Positions 1-6,830 of a stretch of DNA of 10,168 nucleotides are shown here, one piece after another. The stretch is from Crocinitomicaceae bacterium (GTDB lineage: Bacteria > Bacteroidota > Bacteroidia > Flavobacteriales_D > Sanyastnellaceae). The DNA lies in the NCBI GenBank assembly GCA_020848015.1, contig JADLBA010000153.1, positions 1 to 10,168 of the forward strand. The letters run 5' to 3'. The notes beneath the pieces are model-generated. The model was not told the DNA's origin, did not search any database, and saw only the letters and a program-made list of their open reading frames with translations. Numbering within the stretch: position 1 is the stretch's first letter; each line of letters begins with the position of its first letter. The position numbers and the translations under genes were made by a program.

Positions 1-40
1 AGTCGAAATTAAGATTCCATTCATTGAAAACACAAACAAC

Positions 41-63
41 AAAAGCCGCCAATGGCGGCTTTT
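41..63. terminator. Bidirectional intrinsic terminator hairpin
   Basis: A perfect 10-bp inverted repeat (AAAAGCCGCC, loop AAT, GGCGGCTTTT) has a GC core flanked by A and T runs. It therefore carries a U-tract on either strand: GTTTT follows on the plus strand and GTTGTTTGTGTTTT on the minus strand. It begins 18 bases past the stop codon of the minus-strand sigma factor gene, so it most likely ends that transcript. It could also end a plus-strand gene lying to the left of the window. The first 40 bases hold no assignable gene. Confidence 0.85.
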
Positions 64-81
64 GTTTTACAGTCTAACAAT

Positions 82-669
82 TTAGGAAAGGATCATTTCC
101 ATTTTGTGCTTTTCAATGAGTTTTCGCAAGTTAATGAGTGCGTAACGCATACGACCAAGCGCTGTATTAATACTGATATTGAGCGATTCTGATATTTCTT
201 TAAAACTCATATCATAATAAAGGCGCATCATCACAATCTCTTTTTGTTCCTGCGGAAGAAAATCGAGAAGACGCTTAGTATCATTCAGCACCTGATTGTT
301 TACCGCTGCTTCCTCTGAGGTTTTTTCACCATTGACAATAAAATCAAAGGGGTCGTACTCCTCCGTTCCACGACTCATCGGCATCCGCTTCTTGCCACGG
401 AAATAATCAATACACAGATTATGTGCAATCCGCATGATCCAAGCGCTAAACTTGCCTTCCTCATTATAATTTCCCTCCTTCAAGGCCTGAATAGCGCGGA
501 CAAAAGTGTCCTGAAAAATGTCTTCCGCAACAGCCCTGTTTTTTACATACATCATAATTTTGGAATACACCCGGCTCTTGTAACGAACCAATAATTCATG
601 AAAAGCATCCTCGTTGCCCTTCATATAAGCATCAACAAGCTGACGATCGGTAATTTCTGACAGACGCAT
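82..669 (-). CDS. ECF-type sigma-70 family RNA polymerase sigma factor
   Basis: This 195-residue protein has the two-domain layout of an extracytoplasmic-function sigma factor. Sigma region 2 spans roughly residues 20-95, with AEDIFQDTF at 48-56 and the -10-binding stretch around WIMRIAHNLCIDYFR at 77-91. A short acidic linker follows, then sigma region 4 at about 130-187, with LPQEQKEIVMMR and a helix-turn-helix containing FKEISESLNISINTALGRMRYAL. The NTALGRMRYALINLRK ending is typical of Bacteroidota sigma factors of this size. It would bind core RNA polymerase and direct it to a small set of promoters. No anti-sigma factor gene adjoins it: the left neighbour lies beyond a terminator and the right neighbour is the divergent uvrA. 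It may therefore be controlled transcriptionally or by an unlinked partner. The start is supported by a GGGAGGT ribosome binding site just upstream. The target genes cannot be inferred from the sequence. Confidence 0.93.
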   Translation of the reverse strand: MRLSEITDRQLVDAYMKGNEDAFHELLVRYKSRVYSKIMMYVKNRAVAEDIFQDTFVRAIQALKEGNYNEEGKFSAWIMRIAHNLCIDYFRGKKRMPMSRGTEEYDPFDFIVNGEKTSEEAAVNNQVLNDTKRLLDFLPQEQKEIVMMRLYYDMSFKEISESLNISINTALGRMRYALINLRKLIEKHKMEMILS

Positions 670-673
670 AATG

Positions 674-680
674 ACCTCCC
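674..680 (-). promoter_or_regulatory. Strong Shine-Dalgarno site of the sigma factor gene
   Basis: On the minus strand GGGAGGT lies four bases before the ATG at 669, a near-perfect match to the 16S rRNA 3' end. The spacer is slightly short but usable. Bacteroidota generally make little use of Shine-Dalgarno sites, and the secreted-protein genes in this window have none, so the site stands out. It fixes the start codon of the sigma factor. Confidence 0.7.
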
Positions 681-712
681 TTTTTTTGGGTTCTACTTTG
701 TTTTTCCTGAAT

Positions 713-747
713 AAAAAAGTAGTGGTCTATTCTATAATAGCGTCAAA
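713..747 (-). promoter_or_regulatory. Candidate proximal promoter of the sigma factor gene
   Basis: Read on the minus strand, TTTG (747-744) is followed after 22 bases by TACTTTTT (721-714). This resembles the Bacteroidota pattern TTTG then TAnnTTTG, except that the final G is T. Transcription would start near 707, giving a leader of roughly 40 bases that contains the Shine-Dalgarno site. A five-base inverted repeat sits inside the spacer. The assignment rests on motif resemblance only. Confidence 0.35.
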
Positions 748-808
748 TTTAGATGGTTAGAATACGGTCTTGCTCTGCAAAACGATGATAATTTCTATTT
801 ATTGTATG

Positions 809-829
809 GCAGTAGAAACTTTCTTCTGC
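809..829. repeat. Imperfect 21-base palindrome, possible operator or leader hairpin
   Basis: GCAGTAGAAA and TTTCTTCTGC flank a central C at 819; the arms are complementary at nine of ten positions. With no real loop it reads more like a protein-binding dyad than an RNA hairpin. It lies immediately downstream of the perfect TAnnTTTG box, over the predicted start of transcription, which is a classic repressor position. No regulator gene is adjacent. Confidence 0.35.
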
Positions 830-833
830 ATTT

Positions 834-858
834 CAAATATACGAATTTTTTCTTTCAA
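834..858 (-). promoter_or_regulatory. Candidate distal promoter with a perfect TAnnTTTG box
   Basis: On the minus strand TATATTTG (841-834) matches the Bacteroidota -7 consensus exactly. The nearest TTG (858-856) is only 14 bases upstream, shorter than the usual 17 to 23. If used, transcription would begin near 827, inside the dyad at 809-829, and the sigma factor mRNA would have a leader of about 160 bases. It could be an alternative or regulated promoter of the sigma factor gene. Confidence 0.35.
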
Positions 859-916
859 TAGACATGGGGGATGTATTTTAACAACCTGCAGAATTTTTTT
901 CTCTCTCTTATTGTGC

Positions 917-924
917 CAACTTTG
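917..924 (+). promoter_or_regulatory. Candidate -7 box of uvrA
   Basis: CAACTTTG followed by GAGCC resembles the Bacteroidota TAnnTTTG core with one mismatch at its first base. Transcription would start around 931 and leave a leader of about 57 bases before the uvrA ATG. No clear TTG or TTTG lies 17 to 23 bases upstream, where the sequence is a pyrimidine run, so the call is weak. Confidence 0.25.
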
Positions 925-987
925 GAGCCATAAAATTGTTTGATAGACTAAATCAAATTCCTGATAAGCAAGTCACGGAAGAAGCAG

Positions 988-3849
988 ATGAAAAAAAACG
1001 GAACAGCGCAGACAACAGACAATAAACGCAGAGACAACCGAGAACTTTCTCCTCTTGAAAATATTATTATTCGGGGTGCTCGTGTGCATAATCTGAAAAA
1101 CATTTCAGTATCCATTCCCCGCAATAAGCTCGTAGTAATCACGGGGCTGAGTGGATCAGGTAAAAGCAGCCTCGCATTTGATACACTTTTTGCAGAAGGT
1201 CAGCGCCGTTATGTGGAAAGCCTGTCGAGTTATGCGCGCCAGTTTCTGGGAAAATTAGATAAGCCAGATGTAGATAGCATTTCAGGCATCAGCCCGGCAG
1301 TTGCGATCGAACAAAAAGTCACCAGCCGTACCTCTCGCTCCACCGTTGGTACCACTACCGAAATTTATGATTATATTAAGTTACTTTATGCCCGTATAGG
1401 CAGGACATTTTCACCGGTCAGCGGGGAAGAAGTAAAGCGCCACCGCCCGTCTGATATTCTGGAATATATTCTTTCTTTCGCCGAAGATCAGCGTTTTTAT
1501 TTGCTGTCACCTATTACAGTAGAAAAGAAAGACGACCTGAAAAAAAAGCTCGAAATGCTGGTGCAGCAGGGGTTTGTGAGAGTAAAGCACAACGGGGTCA
1601 TCAGGAAAATCGAAGAAGTGATGGCAGATGTGAAGCAAAAAGATGAACTATTCATCGTTATTGACCGATTTACTGCTGCACAAGATGATGAAAACCAGTC
1701 ACGAATCGCAGATTCGTCAGAAAGTGCATTTTTCGAAGGCCGCGGTGTCTGTGTTGTTGAACTCGCTGATGATCCATCTGTTTATTTTACCTTCTCCAAC
1801 AAGTTTGAAGCAGACGGTATCCTGTTCGAAGAACCCAGCGTCCATCTTTTCTCTTTCAATAACCCCGTCGGAGCCTGCAAAACCTGTGAGGGCTTTGGAA
1901 GTGTTATTGGTATTGACGAAAACCTTGTCATTCCCGACAAGCGCCTGTCCGTATATCAGGATGCAATTGCCTGCTGGAAGGGCGACAAGATGAATGAATG
2001 GAAAAACCAGTTGGTGCACTCAGCATCAAAATTTAGTTTTCCCATTCACAAGCCCTGGAAAGAACTGACCAGTGAACAACGTGAATTGGTCTGGAATGGA
2101 AATAAGTTTTTCGAAGGATTGCATGCTTTCTTCCGTTTTCTGGAAAGTGAATCCTATAAGATACAATACCGCGTAATGCTCAGCCGGTACCGCGGCAAAA
2201 CATTATGTCCGGAATGCAAAGGAACGCGGCTGAGAAAGGATGCTAACTATGTAAAGATCGCCGAGAAAGGTATTTTTGAGTTGGTAAATATTCCCGTAAA
2301 AGAATGCCTCGATTTTTTTTCTGGTCTTCGTCTCACAGGCCGCGAAGAAAAAATTGCCCATCGCTTGTTGATCGAGATCAAAAACAGACTGAAGTACCTC
2401 ACTGATGTCGGGCTTGAATACCTTACACTCAACCGTCTTTCCAACACATTGAGCGGTGGTGAATCACAGCGGATCAACCTTGCTACAAGCCTTGGAAGCT
2501 CTCTCGTAGGTTCTATATACATATTGGATGAGCCGAGTATTGGCCTCCATCCACGCGACACCCAGCGACTCATCGGTGTGCTGAACGAACTCAGAAACCA
2601 AGGTAACAGCGTGATCGTTGTAGAACACGATGAAGAGATCATGCGTGCCGCAGACGTGATCATTGATATGGGGCCAGAGGCAGGATCACTTGGTGGTAAT
2701 GTAGTATTTACAGGCACATTGAATGATCTGCTCATAATGGAAAATACCCTGACTGCAGAATACCTCTCTGGTAAAAGATCTATCAAAGTACCTGCGAAAA
2801 AAAGGAATATCAGAGACAGAATAGTCATTCGGGGTGCACGGGCAAATAACCTCAAAAATATTGATGTCGAGATTCCTCTGCGATGTTTTACTGTCATTTC
2901 AGGGGTTAGCGGGTCAGGAAAATCGAGCCTTGTGAGCAATCTCGTTTTCCCCGCATTACAAAAATATCTTTCGGGATTTTCTGAAACGCCCTGCGATATG
3001 GATGCGCTGGAAGGCGATATCTCTACAATCAATGCGGTTGAGTTTGTAGATCAGCATCCGATTGGAAAAAGCAGCAGGTCTAACCCCGTAACATACGTAA
3101 GAGCCTACGATGAAATCCGGGCGCTGTTTGCACAGCAATCAATCGCCCTGCAACGCGGGTACAAAGCTTCACATTTTTCATTCAACGTAGAAGGGGGGCG
3201 TTGTGAAACCTGTGAGGGCGAAGGATTCCAGACAATCGAAATGCAGTTTATGGCAGACATCAAACTGGTCTGCGATTCTTGCAAAGGCAAACGTTTCAAA
3301 GACGAGGTGCTTGAGGTACTCTACTATGGGAAATCCATCGCAGATGTATTGGAGATGACAGTGGACGATGCCATGATATTTTTTGACAATGAAAAAAACA
3401 AAGTCTTCAATCGCAACATACTTTCTAAACTCAATCCCTTGCAGCAAACCGGATTAGGCTATATAACCCTCGGACAAAGCAGCAGTTCATTGAGTGGCGG
3501 GGAGGCACAGCGAATCAAATTAGCTTCTTTTCTCGGAAAAGGAGGAAACGATCAACATACTGTTTTCATTTTTGACGAACCAACAACCGGCCTTCACTTC
3601 CACGATGTAAGAAAACTGATGGACAGCTTTCAGGCGCTGCTGAACAGGGGGCATAGTATTATTGCGATAGAACATAATATGGATGTAATCCGTTGCGCAG
3701 ATTGGCTGATCGACCTTGGGCCAGAAGGAGGAGAAAGGGGAGGGGAAATTGTATTTACCGGCAGGCCAGATGATGCCGTCGGGGCAAAGGAATCCTACAC
3801 GGGTCTTTATATTTCAAACAAAAAAAGACCTACATTAGTGGTCGGATAA
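988..3849 (+). CDS. uvrA: Excinuclease ABC subunit UvrA
   Basis: UvrA is the damage-sensing ATPase of nucleotide excision repair; it scans DNA as a dimer and loads UvrB on lesions. The 953-residue protein has both ABC ATPase modules: Walker A at 53-61 (GLSGSGKSS) and 639-647 (GVSGSGKSS), signatures LSGGESQR at 488-495 and LSGGEAQR at 835-842, and Walker B YILDEP at 511-516 and FIFDEP at 860-865. The UvrB-binding insertion (about 115-245) is present. The C-terminal zinc module is intact (C739, C742, C762, C765), and CPEC occurs at 407-410. The module before LFSFNNP is incomplete: C297 and C300 remain, but the usual earlier CxxC is replaced by FEADG at 273-277. About 25 residues precede the conserved IRGARVHNLKNI start. 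The purine-rich GGAAGAAG three bases before the ATG supports this start. The divergent neighbour is a sigma factor gene. Confidence 0.97.
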   Translation: MKKNGTAQTTDNKRRDNRELSPLENIIIRGARVHNLKNISVSIPRNKLVVITGLSGSGKSSLAFDTLFAEGQRRYVESLSSYARQFLGKLDKPDVDSISGISPAVAIEQKVTSRTSRSTVGTTTEIYDYIKLLYARIGRTFSPVSGEEVKRHRPSDILEYILSFAEDQRFYLLSPITVEKKDDLKKKLEMLVQQGFVRVKHNGVIRKIEEVMADVKQKDELFIVIDRFTAAQDDENQSRIADSSESAFFEGRGVCVVELADDPSVYFTFSNKFEADGILFEEPSVHLFSFNNPVGACKTCEGFGSVIGIDENLVIPDKRLSVYQDAIACWKGDKMNEWKNQLVHSASKFSFPIHKPWKELTSEQRELVWNGNKFFEGLHAFFRFLESESYKIQYRVMLSRYRGKTLCPECKGTRLRKDANYVKIAEKGIFELVNIPVKECLDFFSGLRLTGREEKIAHRLLIEIKNRLKYLTDVGLEYLTLNRLSNTLSGGESQRINLATSLGSSLVGSIYILDEPSIGLHPRDTQRLIGVLNELRNQGNSVIVVEHDEEIMRAADVIIDMGPEAGSLGGNVVFTGTLNDLLIMENTLTAEYLSGKRSIKVPAKKRNIRDRIVIRGARANNLKNIDVEIPLRCFTVISGVSGSGKSSLVSNLVFPALQKYLSGFSETPCDMDALEGDISTINAVEFVDQHPIGKSSRSNPVTYVRAYDEIRALFAQQSIALQRGYKASHFSFNVEGGRCETCEGEGFQTIEMQFMADIKLVCDSCKGKRFKDEVLEVLYYGKSIADVLEMTVDDAMIFFDNEKNKVFNRNILSKLNPLQQTGLGYITLGQSSSSLSGGEAQRIKLASFLGKGGNDQHTVFIFDEPTTGLHFHDVRKLMDSFQALLNRGHSIIAIEHNMDVIRCADWLIDLGPEGGERGGEIVFTGRPDDAVGAKESYTGLYISNKKRPTLVVG

Positions 3850-3896
3850 AGCATTTTTTCTTCCTTTTCTCAACTTATCAAAACAAATTAAAACCA

Positions 3897-5150
3897 ATGA
3901 AATCAATTCATGAAATAAGGGAATCAATTATTTGTTTCGCTCTGATTTCCGTCAGCACAGTGGTTGTAGCTCAGATACAGATAGACAAAAAAATACAACT
4001 TACCGGTAACAACGCTGGTGATGCAAAAATTGAGGGGATACAGCAAGTCAGTGCTGCACAGGATGCTGTCAGTGCGGAGGCAGTACAGAAAAACACTTTA
4101 ACTTATGGGAGCGATACCGGAAGTGGAAATATTTTTTCTGTTAGCCTGACACCTGCACCAGCAGCCTATACGGAGGGTATGGAAATAAAATTTAAGTCCA
4201 GTTTGAACATTACAGGAGCCGCCCAGATCAACGTGAACGGATTAGGTGCGAAGTCCATTAAAAAAAATGTCAATGACGATATTGAAGCCTGTGACATTAT
4301 TTCCGGACAAATCGTAACATTAATTTATGACGGCACTTATTTCCAGGTTACATCACCGCTGTTTTCTGCTTCTCCCTCAGATGCGATCGCCGGCCCAGAC
4401 CAATCAGTATCAGGAGGTACTACTACTCTCGCGGGAAATGATCCCTCTCCAGGCACAGGTATATGGACTATTGAGTCTGGTATCGGAGGTTCACTGGGAG
4501 TAGCTTCCAGTTATAACTCCTCCTTTTCCGGCACAGTCGGCAATACATACACTCTTCGTTGGACTGTCACGAACGATTGCGGAGTGAGTGATTATGATGA
4601 ATTAAATATTACTTTCAATGTTCCCGTATCAAGGGTATTTGTTACGGCTTCTTTCGGTTCGGGCGATCTCAATAGCTGGTCAAATTCAGGTGGACTGACA
4701 GGACTTGCTGCAGGCGACCGTATCTGTAAATACGACACAAACAATCCTGCTGGAGCGGGCAATGGAAACTGGACAGCCTTTTTATCTACCACTACTTTGA
4801 ATGCAAAAGACAGGATTATTGATGCAGAATATCAGCGTCCCGGTGGAGTTGTCATTGCAAACAACAAAGCTGATCTTACCGATGGCACACTGGATAATCC
4901 GATTATTGACAGCCCCGTTAAGTTGATATATACAGGTTCAGATGCCAGCGGCGTGCATCATCCCTCTCCCTCTCCGACGGCAGATTGTAGCGGCTGGACT
5001 TCGTCTGCTAATTTGGGGGTAAATGCCTCTATCGGAAAAGCCACACAAGCCAACTCTGAATGGGCAGTTTATACATATAATTACGGCTGCACGGGAACGA
5101 GCATCAGCGAAGGAGGAAACAAGCTATACTTGTATTGTTTCGAGTACTAA
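3897..5150 (+). CDS. Secreted protein: fibre-like segment, PKD-like domain, DUF1554
   Basis: This 417-residue protein is probably exported by Sec: a hydrophobic N-terminus ends in VVVA-Q, with cleavage after about residue 25. Residues 37-156 resemble beta segments of phage tail fibres and related Bacteroidota proteins, with an AAQDAVSAEAVQ linker, TGAAQINVNGLGAKSI and LIYDGTYFQVTSP. Residues 162-241 form a PKD/Ig-like domain (AGPDQSVSGGTTTLAGN, TYTLRWTVTNDCG). Residues 244-417 resemble DUF1554, whose fold is thought to be endostatin-like: VFVTASFGSGDL, NWTAFLS, IANNKADLTDGTLDNPI, DCSGWTS and a terminal LYCFEY. Its cysteines C277, C364, C398 and C414 could form two disulphides. No T9SS C-terminal domain is present, so the protein may stay periplasmic or be anchored otherwise. 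It lies 47 bases after uvrA with an A-rich leader and no Shine-Dalgarno site; co-transcription is possible, but a functional link is unlikely. The binding target is unknown. Confidence 0.85.
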   Translation: MKSIHEIRESIICFALISVSTVVVAQIQIDKKIQLTGNNAGDAKIEGIQQVSAAQDAVSAEAVQKNTLTYGSDTGSGNIFSVSLTPAPAAYTEGMEIKFKSSLNITGAAQINVNGLGAKSIKKNVNDDIEACDIISGQIVTLIYDGTYFQVTSPLFSASPSDAIAGPDQSVSGGTTTLAGNDPSPGTGIWTIESGIGGSLGVASSYNSSFSGTVGNTYTLRWTVTNDCGVSDYDELNITFNVPVSRVFVTASFGSGDLNSWSNSGGLTGLAAGDRICKYDTNNPAGAGNGNWTAFLSTTTLNAKDRIIDAEYQRPGGVVIANNKADLTDGTLDNPIIDSPVKLIYTGSDASGVHHPSPSPTADCSGWTSSANLGVNASIGKATQANSEWAVYTYNYGCTGTSISEGGNKLYLYCFEY

Positions 5151-5165
5151 AAACCATTTCACAAA

Positions 5166-5219
5166 AAATGCAACGGGATTATTGCAAGTTTTTATTATTG
5201 CAAAAATTCTGTTGCATTT
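5166..5219. terminator. Nested AT-rich inverted repeat between convergent genes, possible bidirectional terminator
   Basis: AAATGCAAC (5166-5174) pairs perfectly with GTTGCATTT (5211-5219). Inside the 36-base loop, two copies of ATTATTGCAA (5178-5187 and 5194-5203) each contain the self-complementary TTGCAA, so an inner stem can form around a T-rich loop. The element fills the 79-base gap between the stop codons of the convergent genes. The stems are AT-rich and lack a classic GC core, so termination is plausible but not certain. Confidence 0.45.
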
Positions 5220-5229
5220 CAGAAAGTAT

Positions 5230-5817
5230 CTATTTTCCTGCCGTAAATCCGATATCGTATTGATGAAAAATTTCTCCTGACTTGGTTCTTCCCATAATGG
5301 AGAATTTACCAGTAATCTTTCCTTCGGTAGTCAATTGCATAATCAGAACTCTCTGTGCCGACCCCGCATAAGCCTGCGGATTTCCAGGTGTAACAAACCA
5401 AGCGCCGTCAGAGGTTTTTATAGCACCACCCTTTTTTTCAAAATCATCTACGTTTATCAGAAAATTGGTGGTCTGGTTATCATAATTATCAGTTGCTCCA
5501 ATAGTAATCCATGAATCAAAACGTAAACCTGCATTTTCCTTCGAGGCTTTACGATTGACCTGGTTTGAAAGTGCTCCGCCGTATTCGCTTTGGTAAAATG
5601 GCTTGGAAGAGCGTATATCAAGAGGATGCTGTGCCTCACCATAGACCATGTGAACCTGGTCACTGTCATTTAATAATTCAATATAGACCCTGTAGGTTCG
5701 TCCGGGAACATTTCCTCCATTGTCCACCTCCTCTACTGATACTTTATTAAATTGTGCAGAGCAGTTTATAAAGAAAATGAGAAGGAAAAGAGTAGATATA
5801 TATTTCATGAAGTGCAT
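5230..5817 (-). CDS. Small secreted protein sharing a domain with the operon's SprB-like protein
   Basis: This is a 195-residue exported protein of unknown function. A signal peptide is visible (KYISTLFLLIFFINCSA-Q, cleavage after A21). The FINC sequence does not fit a good lipobox, so a lipoprotein is less likely. The mature part is one domain of about 170 residues. Landmarks are TYRVYIEL (41-48), FYQSEYGG (74-81), FDSWITIGATDNYDN (100-114), GGAIKTSDGAWFVTPGNP (130-147) and RVLIMQLTTEGKITG (156-170). The same landmarks recur in order in residues 62-212 of the large surface protein of this operon, so the two appear homologous. The gene is last in a three-gene unit, 28 bases after the PorP/SprF gene. 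Translation may start at the first ATG or at the ATG three codons on (5808), which gives a typical MKY signal peptide; neither has a Shine-Dalgarno site. It has no sorting domain, so it may be periplasmic or bound to the outer membrane. Confidence 0.85.
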   Translation of the reverse strand: MHFMKYISTLFLLIFFINCSAQFNKVSVEEVDNGGNVPGRTYRVYIELLNDSDQVHMVYGEAQHPLDIRSSKPFYQSEYGGALSNQVNRKASKENAGLRFDSWITIGATDNYDNQTTNFLINVDDFEKKGGAIKTSDGAWFVTPGNPQAYAGSAQRVLIMQLTTEGKITGKFSIMGRTKSGEIFHQYDIGFTAGK

Positions 5818-5845
5818 TTTCTAACTGGCAATAATACTGCCATGA

Positions 5846-6811
5846 TCAATTGATAATCCTGTTTTTGTCTGTTATAGTGGGGCCTATTGAATGAGTTCTG
5901 AAATGTCCTTTTTTTTCCGGTAGATAATAACCGATCAATATTTCATGTGAATGAGGGCTTAGCGTCTTTGCCGCTGTTGTAGTCAGGTCATATGAATAGC
6001 TGAATGCAAAATCATTATGCCTCGCTCCTATCATAAATGCCCACGCATCTCCTGGCCGGTAGGTCATCCCAAAATAGTATTTGCCCAAGAAGTTTGTCCT
6101 TACATTAATATCGGCCTGCACCGGTGTAGAGTCAGTAAACTTCAGCATAATGCTGGGCTGAATATCCCAGTCATCATTCAGATATTGTTTATAGGAACCC
6201 ATGAACTGATAGTGACGCACATTCATATTATTACCTTTTAATACCTCACTGTTAAGATTGAGTTTAGTCTGAATAAGCTGTGGTACTGAGAATCCGGCAT
6301 AATAATTATTTCCGTAGATGAGTAGGCCAAATGTGGCATCCATATTAAAATGGGATTCGGTGATACCTCCATTAAGAGCAAGGTCATTCGGATCGAGTAC
6401 AACCAATTTGGAATTGTCGAACCGGTACTGGGAGAGGTTAGCGCTCAAACCGAGACTCATGTTGTCTTTATTATTCAGCGCAAAGCGGTATGAACCGGTC
6501 AGTTCGGTTCCAGATTCGGAAACCGCACCTCCGGCATCATCGTGATAAAAAATGGCTCCCACACCGATCCCTTTCTTAAGAGGTGTATTGCCACTAGCCA
6601 TTGCGGTAGTGGGGCCTGCTTTGAACCCTGCCCACTGGCTTCTGTAAGAAATAAAAAAAGGAGAATAACGAAGTGTCCCGGCAGCAGCAGGATTAACCAT
6701 ATAAGTATTGATCATGAATTGGCTGCGCCGCGATATCTGCTGGGCATCGGAATTCAATACCATCATCAGCAGAAAGAATAAAAGGGCAATTATCTGGCGG
6801 GTGCACTGCAT
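5846..6811 (-). CDS. PorP/SprF family type IX secretion system membrane protein
   Basis: This 321-residue protein belongs to the PorP/SprF family of outer-membrane beta-barrels linked to type IX secretion and gliding. The signal peptide ends at NSDA-QQ (cleavage after A23). The family's opening motif follows, QFMINTYMVNPAAAG (31-45), then YRSQWAGFKAGPTT (56-69), a series of alternating beta strands, and a C-terminal SYSYDLTTT...SHEILIGYYLP strand with a short basic tail. In Flavobacterium johnsoniae, SprF is needed for secretion of SprB, and type B sorting-domain substrates tend to be encoded next to their own SprF-like protein. Here the gene begins 19 bases after the stop codon of such a substrate, so it is most likely the dedicated secretion or attachment partner of that protein. 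It need not be the PorP core subunit of the machinery, and none of the other core T9SS genes is in the window. Confidence 0.95.
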   Translation of the reverse strand: MQCTRQIIALLFFLLMMVLNSDAQQISRRSQFMINTYMVNPAAAGTLRYSPFFISYRSQWAGFKAGPTTAMASGNTPLKKGIGVGAIFYHDDAGGAVSESGTELTGSYRFALNNKDNMSLGLSANLSQYRFDNSKLVVLDPNDLALNGGITESHFNMDATFGLLIYGNNYYAGFSVPQLIQTKLNLNSEVLKGNNMNVRHYQFMGSYKQYLNDDWDIQPSIMLKFTDSTPVQADINVRTNFLGKYYFGMTYRPGDAWAFMIGARHNDFAFSYSYDLTTTAAKTLSPHSHEILIGYYLPEKKGHFRTHSIGPTITDKNRIIN

Positions 6812-6830
6812 ATTTTTGTTCTGCTAATGA

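Larger units (their letters stand above)
670..987. other. Divergent intergenic region between the sigma factor gene and uvrA
   Basis: This 318-base AT-rich stretch has no convincing coding frame. It holds the leaders of two divergent genes. On the minus strand there are two promoter-like elements (713-747 and 834-858), a short inverted repeat in the spacer of the first (CTATT 727-731 with AATAG 736-740) and an imperfect dyad at 809-829. On the plus strand a -7-like box lies at 917-924 upstream of uvrA. A T-rich run at about 892-909 separates the two sides. No riboswitch or small RNA gene was recognised. Confidence 0.6.

Noticed and set aside
1..40. Possible ends of genes at the left edge (a plus-strand frame stopping at 10-12, a minus-strand ATG at 24)
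   Set aside because: Too few codons are visible to tell coding from noise.
1643..1993. A 116-codon plus-strand frame overlapping uvrA out of frame, and a 100-codon frame opposite it
   Set aside because: Both overlap conserved uvrA sequence and have no domain, leader or ribosome binding site of their own.
2247..3032. A 261-codon open frame on the minus strand inside uvrA
   Set aside because: It lies entirely opposite the conserved ATPase region of uvrA, its translation has no recognisable motif, and it is best explained as an antisense shadow of a strongly constrained gene.
3827..3843. Possible terminator hairpin at the end of uvrA (GACC, bulge, AC, loop ATTA, GTGGTC)
   Set aside because: The stem is short, bulged and overlaps the last codons, and the T-run starts ten bases after the stem. 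It is too weak to call, so read-through into the next gene remains possible.
5752..5808. Lipoprotein signal at FINC in the small secreted protein
   Set aside because: The residue before Cys is Asn and the usual small residue pattern is missing; CSA-Q fits ordinary signal peptidase I cleavage better.
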